Of a DNA stretch of 64,000 nt, positions 58,414 to 64,000 are shown piece by piece; position 1 is the stretch's first letter; each line of letters starts with the position of its first letter. A model generated the notes under the pieces. That model was not told where the DNA came from. It did not search any database and saw only the letters and a program-made list of their open reading frames with translations. Source of the stretch: Panicum virgatum (taxonomy: Eukaryota; Streptophyta; Magnoliopsida; Poales; Poaceae); contig NC_053137.1 in NCBI RefSeq assembly GCF_016808335.1, positions 3,122,955 to 3,186,954 on the forward strand. The letters are read 5' to 3'. The position numbers were made by a program, and so were the translations under genes.

Positions 58414-59602
58414 GGTTTTAGTGGTAGATTCGTCAATCTGAAATTGTTTCGATCTACTTCTATGTAGAATGCAGATGCTCATATTAATAGGAGTAAGTGT
58501 GCACATGTATAAAAGCATCTGCATCTATATTGTGTTTGAAAAAAATAGTTGCTAGTTTTAAATGTGAAATGACCACCTACAACCCTATTCAAATAGCACG
58601 ATACAACCAATATTTCTCTTTCAAATATTTGTTTGTCAGAACATCCTTCATTTATCTAATGAACATAATACAAATTATAAAATATACTCACTCAAAAACG
58701 TAGGCAGATATAGTAAAATGGGTGATGTATTGTTTCTCTACTCTCTAGTGAAATGCTATTAGGGCGTGCATGTAACATTTGGGGCACTACTGCCTACGCA
58801 AGGATCGGATATCCATATTTAAAGACTGTATCTTCTTGAAGATATTGCCATTTTCGCTTTCTTTCTTCTCCTATTCTTCTACCTTAGAAACTCTAGTTGT
58901 CTTAGGCGGTGGCGGAGGGTGATCGAAGAAGGAGGGAGCCACCCCCTTGTTAATTAACCTGCTACAGTAATGAATAGTATTAAAATCACTGTTTAACTAA
59001 TACAAAGTTTGCATGCAAAGGGGGCTGGAACCCAATTTCGCCTCTACTAGGCTCCGCCACTGGTCTTATTAGGCCCTGTTCGGGAGGGCTTCTGGGAGAG
59101 ACGGAGCCAAAGCTGGAGCAAGCTCCACCAGTCCACTGGAGCACCTCAAAACTCACCCATTGCAGCCATTGGTGAGCACCCCGTTTGGTGCGCGGCTCCT
59201 GCAAGAGCGGCCCCTTGGTGTATTCTCTTCAGCACATTGTTGTTGCAAAAAATTTTAAAAAATGACAATGTTCTATTTGAAGCATATTATTATAGATATG
59301 CCTTGATTTTAATTTGTCTCCTTAAAATTAAAATAGTGTACACCTACTAATTTTTGAATGGGAAACTTGAAGGATAATTGAAGGATGACTCTCTGCAGTT
59401 TGTTCATCATATACATATTTTGAAGTTGTAAAGGAAAAGATTGTACTCGAGGATAAATATACAATCGCGACTTTTATTAACACTATGTGAAAATAGTCTA
59501 TTTGAAATTATATGAGAATTTTCATGATGGATTAGTTACAGGTACCTCTTTGTGAAAAGTTATTCCCAAATAAAGAAATTTAATTTCTAAGACAAAGCAG
59601 TA
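58414..59602. other. Intergenic region
   Basis: No supported gene. 58905-59065 has 'ggtggcggag' and 'ctccgccac' facing each other and may be a small MITE. 59066-59230 starts ggccctgttcggg after tta, like a Tourist left end, but has no clear right end. The rest is AT-rich. Confidence 0.45.
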
Positions 59603-59605
59603 TTA

Positions 59606-59848
59606 GGCCCTGTTTAGTTCCCTTCAAAATTCCAAAACTTTACAAGATTCCCCATCACATCGAATGTTTCAACGCATGCATGAAGTATTAAATGTAGCTA
59701 AATAAAATAACTAATTACACAGTTAGATTGTAATTTGCGAGACGAATCTTTTGAGCCTAGTTAACCCATGGCGGGACAATAATTATCAAATACAAACGAA
59801 AGTGCTACAGTGTTTTACACCCAAATCTTTACGCAACTAAACAAGGCC
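59606..59848. mobile_element. Tourist MITE (243 bp)
   Basis: The left end ggccctgtttagtt and the right end aactaaacaaggcc are inverted. TTA target duplications lie at 59603-59605 and 59849-59851, the rule for PIF/Harbinger-related Tourist elements. It sits about 1.5 kb upstream of the KNOX start codon. Confidence 0.9.
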
Positions 59849-59851
59849 TTA

Positions 59852-60532
59852 TTCATTAACACTAAAAGGAAGAAAAAAAATCAGGAAGAAGAAAAAGGAA
59901 ACTGAAGCGGGCCGGGGTAAAGGTTAAAGGAAGAACATGGGACGGTGAAAAAGAGGTGGGGTATGGGAAGGGCCGGAGGGATACGGCGATGAGAACGCAT
60001 TTTACTTTTCCTAGAGAATCCATCTCTTTTCTCAGAGGTGAAAAAGAGGAGCCGGTGAACAGGCAACACACACGACGCAACGACGACGCAGCTCGACACG
60101 GACGAGAGGTGAACTGCGACACGTGCGAGTATATGTCCTGTGATTTGTCCCGGTCTCCCGGCTGGTCTCACTCCCCGGCCAATGACAAGACCGGATGCAA
60201 CAACTCACGCCTCAAAGGCCCATCTCCCCTCCCCTAAAATTCCGAAGACACCAACAGCAGGTCCCAACTCCCTCTAGCAAAAAGCTAGCTGGTAGGTTTA
60301 CAAGAAATAACAGGGATCGATCGCATTAATTCCTCGATCACACCAGTAAAGAAAATAAAAAAAAAATTCATACCACGACCAACAAATCACACACATGTAA
60401 AGTCCACTCAACAAACTGATACATATATATAAATATATAAATATAATTAAATATATAAATCCATGGACAGGAAATAACAATAACACTCAACAATTGGCAA
60501 CAACGGGACAGGTGTATGCACTACTTGCGGCC
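59852..60532. other. Intergenic, distal KNOX upstream region
   Basis: No supported gene. 59870-60260 is GC-richer than its surroundings and could hold regulatory sequence. Short open frames on both strands have no family signature. Confidence 0.4.
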
Positions 60533-60534
60533 TA

Positions 60535-60819
60535 CTCCCTCCGTCCTCAAAGTTTCGGGATTTAAAATTTGTCCTCCAATATCATTCTAGATTAAGAGTA
60601 AACCTAACTATTTTAATTGTGTATCGTTTTTGAATATTTTCTAATGTGTATGCAATCATGTAAGGAGAGATACATGTAGGAGAGGTGTATTGAAAAAAGC
60701 ATGCTAGTTTAATTAGCATATTTTCAATATTTAATAATTAGAGGTAGAAGAGTCTTTTCTACACAATCATAATCTGTTCTAAAAATTCTAGAATGACTTA
60801 CAATCCAGAACGGAGGAAG
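60535..60819. mobile_element. Stowaway MITE (285 bp)
   Basis: The left end ctccctccgtcctc and the right end gaacggaggaag are inverted. TA duplications flank both sides (60533-60534 and 60820-60821). It lies about 560 bp upstream of the KNOX start codon. Confidence 0.85.
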
Positions 60820-60821
60820 TA

Positions 60822-61376
60822 GATATGTCTTGCATATATATATATACACACACACGTACAAATGTTCACTTCAGTCAAGATTATTATCTTTGGAGCTACT
60901 ACTAGTTAACCTAGCTAGCCATGGAGGTAGCATGTGACAGTGCCCATGGAGGCGCTTCCGTCTCAGCCAATGGCAGCTCTAGCTATGTAGGTGTACATGT
61001 ACATGTACGGGTACGTCTCCCCGGGCCGGCGGTCCTCTTCTCCAGTGAGATTTGACGCCAACGCGAGAAAAGGGATCGCCACCAGCCATCCACACCACAC
61101 AGCCTGCGCGCAAACCTTTCCCTTCCCTACCCTTCCCTTCCCTTCCCTTCTCCTCCCTCCGATCCCCACTCCTCCGCCCCATTAATATCTAGCCGGCCCG
61201 CCCCCCTCTCTCTGCTCCTTCAACAGTGGGTACTCTCTACGGCCGCCGCCATTAGTGCTCCGTAGAGAGTGGGAGAGAGAAGCTACCCGCTCTTCCTGGC
61301 CTCATCGAGCTGCGTAAACTCCTACGCGCGGTCGATTTCTCTCTCCTGGCTGGGTCGCTAGCTAGGGTTCGGTTCC
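60822..61376 (+). promoter_or_regulatory. KNOX proximal promoter and 5' UTR
   Basis: A (ta)n(ca)n microsatellite at 60835-60855, a CCAAT sequence near 60967 and a long pyrimidine tract (about 61116-61160) precede an attaatatct element at 61181-61190, the only TATA-like candidate. The CT-rich stretch 61200-61220 suggests the transcript start is nearby. An 11-bp inverted repeat (61232-61242 and 61260-61270) would lie in the 5' UTR. There is no upstream ATG between 61190 and the start codon. Confidence 0.55.
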
Positions 61377-62280
61377 ATGGATCAGGGCTTCGGGAATCTC
61401 GGGGTCGGAGGCGGGAGCAGCAGCGGGGGCTCCAACTCCAACCCCGCCAAAGCGGTGGCGTCCTCCTCCTTCCTGCAGCTGCCGCTGTCGACGGCGGGCC
61501 CGGCGTACTACGGCGCGCCGCTCGCGCTCCTGCACCAGGCGGCCGCCGGGCCGTCGTCGTCGTCGCAGCCGCCGTACGGCAAGCAGCACGCCGCCGAGAT
61601 CTCGCCGGCGGAGGCCGACGCCATCAAGGCCAAGATCGTGGCGCACCCGCAGTACTCGGCGCTCCTCGCCGCCTACCTCGACTGCCAAAAAGTAGGCCGC
61701 TTGCTTGCTTGCACACATCACGGCACGGCATCTCGCCGCATGCTCCCCGTCGAAATCGCAGCTTTTCCTCGATGTGCCAAGCATGATTTGCTTAATTTGA
61801 TGCCGTGTTCTGTTCTAACCTGTGCCGCCTGTGTCTCACTCACCTGTATGCCTATGAAATGACGCGCCGCAGGTGGGCGCGCCGCCGGACGTGCTGGAGA
61901 GGCTGACGGCCATGGCCGCGAAGCTGGACGCCCGGCCGCCGGGCCGCCACGAGCCGCGCGACCCGGAGCTCGACCAGTTCATGGTTCGTCGTCCTCATCA
62001 ACAGTGACTGCTGCATAATCTCACTCGCCCTTAAATTTCCGTTTCGATCTGCAACCACCACTAAACCGCGTGTTACTATATATAATCTGGCTTCTTCTTT
62101 GATTCCTCCCGCACGATTCCATGGCGCAGGAGGCCTACTGCAACATGCTGGTGAAGTACCGGGAGGAGCTGACCCGGCCGATCGACGAGGCCATGGAGTT
62201 CCTCAAGCGGGTGGAGGCGCAGCTCGACTCCATCGCCGGCGCCGCCGGCGGCTCCTCCGCCGCGCGCCTCTCGCTCGCCG
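61377..62280 (+). CDS. Class I KNOX homeobox transcription factor, 5' exons (partial)
   Basis: Exons are 61377-61691, 61873-61983 and 62130-62280, joined in phase 0, 0 and ending in phase 1 with consensus GT/AG borders. The 154-residue part starts 'MDQGFGNLG', then a Ser/Gly-rich stretch and 'SSFLQLPLSTAGPAYYGAPL'. KNOX1 follows ('EADAIKAKIVAHPQYSALLA' to 'LERLTAMAAKLDAR', ~75-130). KNOX2 follows from 'DPELDQFM' through 'EAYCNMLVKYREELTRPIDE' to 'FLKRVEAQL' (~135-180 of the mature numbering). By family these domains dimerise with BELL partners and the protein maintains shoot meristem identity in the nucleus. The ELK and homeodomain exons are outside. It resembles grass RS1/GN1 (OSH15) and LG3 (OSH71); which of these it is needs an alignment. 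Confidence 0.95.
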
Positions 62281-64000
62281 GTAATGAGAAAGAAACTGCT
62301 GCTGCAACAGCTTCTCCTTCTCTCTCGTACATGGTCGGTCGTACGGCGGCTTCATGTTTTTTTTATTACCATATGTGCCATCGGCTTACCGCATTGGGAA
62401 TGGCTGTAGTGGATAGTGGGGGTGGTTGCTCTGGATCATTGCCATTGTGAGCTAGCTAGCCTGGATTACTTTAATCCACAGATAATTAAATAATTAATAA
62501 ATCAGTTGTAGGATAGATGAAGCGGAAGCCAAGGCTCTGCATGCGCTAATGATAAAAAAATAGCGAGGGGATTAGCGGTGGGTTAATCATTAAGTCGCAC
62601 GTAAACTGGCTAGCTTTTGGTTGGCATGGAGGGCACAGTGAGCAGCCGTGTCGCGTGGCCAGGCCTCCTCTCGCTCCTCGCCATTCTTTATTCGTTCAGT
62701 GCTCTGATGCTGCCTCTGCTCGCATTATCTTATTGCCTGATGGATAGATCCAGCACGAGCTGTGCTAAGCTCTCAGCTAATAATTTTAGATTAAGAAGCT
62801 CTCAGCTAATAAAGGATGCTGGTACATGACAGTTGACAAGTGACTGGAAGCTTGCTTGTTTTTCCTTAGGGTTCCAAGGCAGGCGAACCCATCTGTTTCA
62901 TCTCCAGAACCGTATGCACATCTCTGTAGATGCGGCCTCAAATCATTTGCCTTCTTGTGTAGGAGCTAGCCGCTACCATCTCTCCCGTCTCTTCTTTTCT
63001 TGCAGCTCTAGTTTAGGGAGAGATCATCAGAGATGCATTGGGAAATGGTGTCATGAGTTAATGCCTCATGGCCGCCTAATTAACCCGACCTGACAAAACC
63101 AAACCAATTCTCCACCTGTCTGGACAACATACCTGCTATGCTACCACTGTAGCGATATTATTTAGCAGCAGTACTCTGCCCTGGCCTGGACGAACGGTAC
63201 GCAATCGTGTTGGGTTTAATTGCAGTAGCTGCAGCAGCACAGCACAAGCGTGGCGCCGTTCGTGTCTTCCGGGGGGTGCTGCCGGCCTGTTTTTCGAAGT
63301 TGGACGTGCAGCTACAGTGCCTATGCAGATTTGTGTAGAACAAGGTCCTACACCTGCAGCGCCTGGGGCAGATCTGTGCTACTGTTCTACGCTCTACTGT
63401 GCGCGCTGTACATGCATGGCTCTACCGTGCTGTATGTGGAGTACGGCTAGGCTGATTTAGGCGTCTTGTAAGGTTGTTGTGCAAGTTCAGATATTTCCAA
63501 CATCAGAACACTATGCACAATAGGTTAATCCAAACACCCTATCACCGCTGGTTCTAAAATAGCTGTAAGTGAATCCCCAACTCTGAATTAAGTTCTATTC
63601 ACTCTGTTCTGTGTGATTGTGTCGGTCGTTTGGTTTTCACGCGAATTTGTATAGTGAAATGTAGTCTAGCTAGTGTAGGTTTTGTTTGTATTCAACCTAA
63701 GATTTCTGCATTTGATCCATGAATCGAGGTAGTGAATTAATCACTGCTGGAGCTTGTTTTATGAGTAGATTAATTAGCTTTGTATAGTTGGTGTTAGCTG
63801 GGGCCTGTGAGCTAGGGTATATAGACACTCCATTCCAAATACAGCTTTGACTATTTCTTATTACAGTAGTATGTTTTTTAAAAAAAGCTCCTAGCAGGTG
63901 ATAATTTGATTTTGCTCGATCTTTTCAGCAGCAAAATGAATCAAGATTATTTTCATGCGACAGATCCAGATATCTAGCTAGAACTCAGTAATTTATTTTT
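62281..64000 (+). other. KNOX intron 3 (runs off the window)
   Basis: The intron opens with gtaatgag after a split codon; in relatives the next exon completes an aspartate followed by GKSE. At least 1,720 bp lie in the window with no acceptor that restores the frame and no gene of its own. Large third introns in class I KNOX genes are known regulatory sites, and insertions there cause ectopic expression in maize. I see no transposon terminus inside this part. Confidence 0.8.

Noticed and set aside
62099..63450. Open frames downstream of KNOX exon 3, such as 62833-63093
   Set aside because: They are inside KNOX intron 3 or are shadow frames of exon 3. No splice sites join them to the KNOX frame.

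Overview
The window is plant nuclear DNA, almost certainly from a grass. It is packed with grass-type transposons: Tourist and Stowaway MITEs, CACTA, hAT and Mutator elements, a Ty3/gypsy element with a tRNA-Met primer site, and an L1-type LINE. Near the right edge it holds one clear host gene, the first three coding exons of a class I KNOX homeobox gene (61377-62280, plus strand), closest by eye to the grass rough sheath1/gnarley1/liguleless3 (OSH15/OSH71) group. The ELK region and homeodomain lie beyond the window, after a third intron of at least 1.7 kb. No tRNA, rRNA or CRISPR feature is present. || Layout: 1-1180 holds a flank repeat, a Mutator-type terminus and a small CACTA-like element. 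1180-19957 is one old LINE torn open by later insertions: a ~740-bp inverted-repeat element inside ORF1 and a 12,256-bp Mutator-like element (MULE, 5649-17904) inside the reverse transcriptase. The MULE has a 9-bp target duplication and ~650-bp terminal inverted repeats. It carries three decayed genes: a transposase, a plant-mobile-domain (PMD) gene and an antisense GRF-type zinc-finger gene. Its left terminus was itself hit by a 637-bp hAT MITE. 19996-23700 holds duplicated flank sequence and a second, non-autonomous MULE (21746-23521). 23700-38600 is intergenic, with a truncated LTR retrotransposon (one LTR, primer site and leader) inside a Helitron-like repeat, an inverted second copy of that repeat, and several MITEs. 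|| 38617-49758 is a complete minus-strand Ty3/gypsy chromovirus-type retrotransposon. It has 2.9-kb LTRs, a TTAAC target duplication, a primer site and a polypurine tract. Its gag-pol is open except for one in-frame stop between RNase H and integrase. The LTRs differ at only about 1%, so the insertion is recent. 50710-54886 is a third MULE with a MuDR-type transposase gene, broken by stops and an internal deletion. 54887-61376 is intergenic sequence and KNOX promoter with a CACTA element, a Mutator-like foldback MITE, Tourist and Stowaway MITEs. || The most interesting structure is in the 12-kb MULE. Its terminal repeats are built from 25-bp dyads of the form GTCGCGCC-N9-GGCGCGAC, mostly separated by 11 bp (36-bp period). 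The same architecture recurs in a 343-bp near-perfect palindrome inside the element. The second MULE also carries dyads in its termini, of unrelated sequence. Together these suggest modular transposase- or accessory-protein-binding arrays and a possible hairpin-RNA source.
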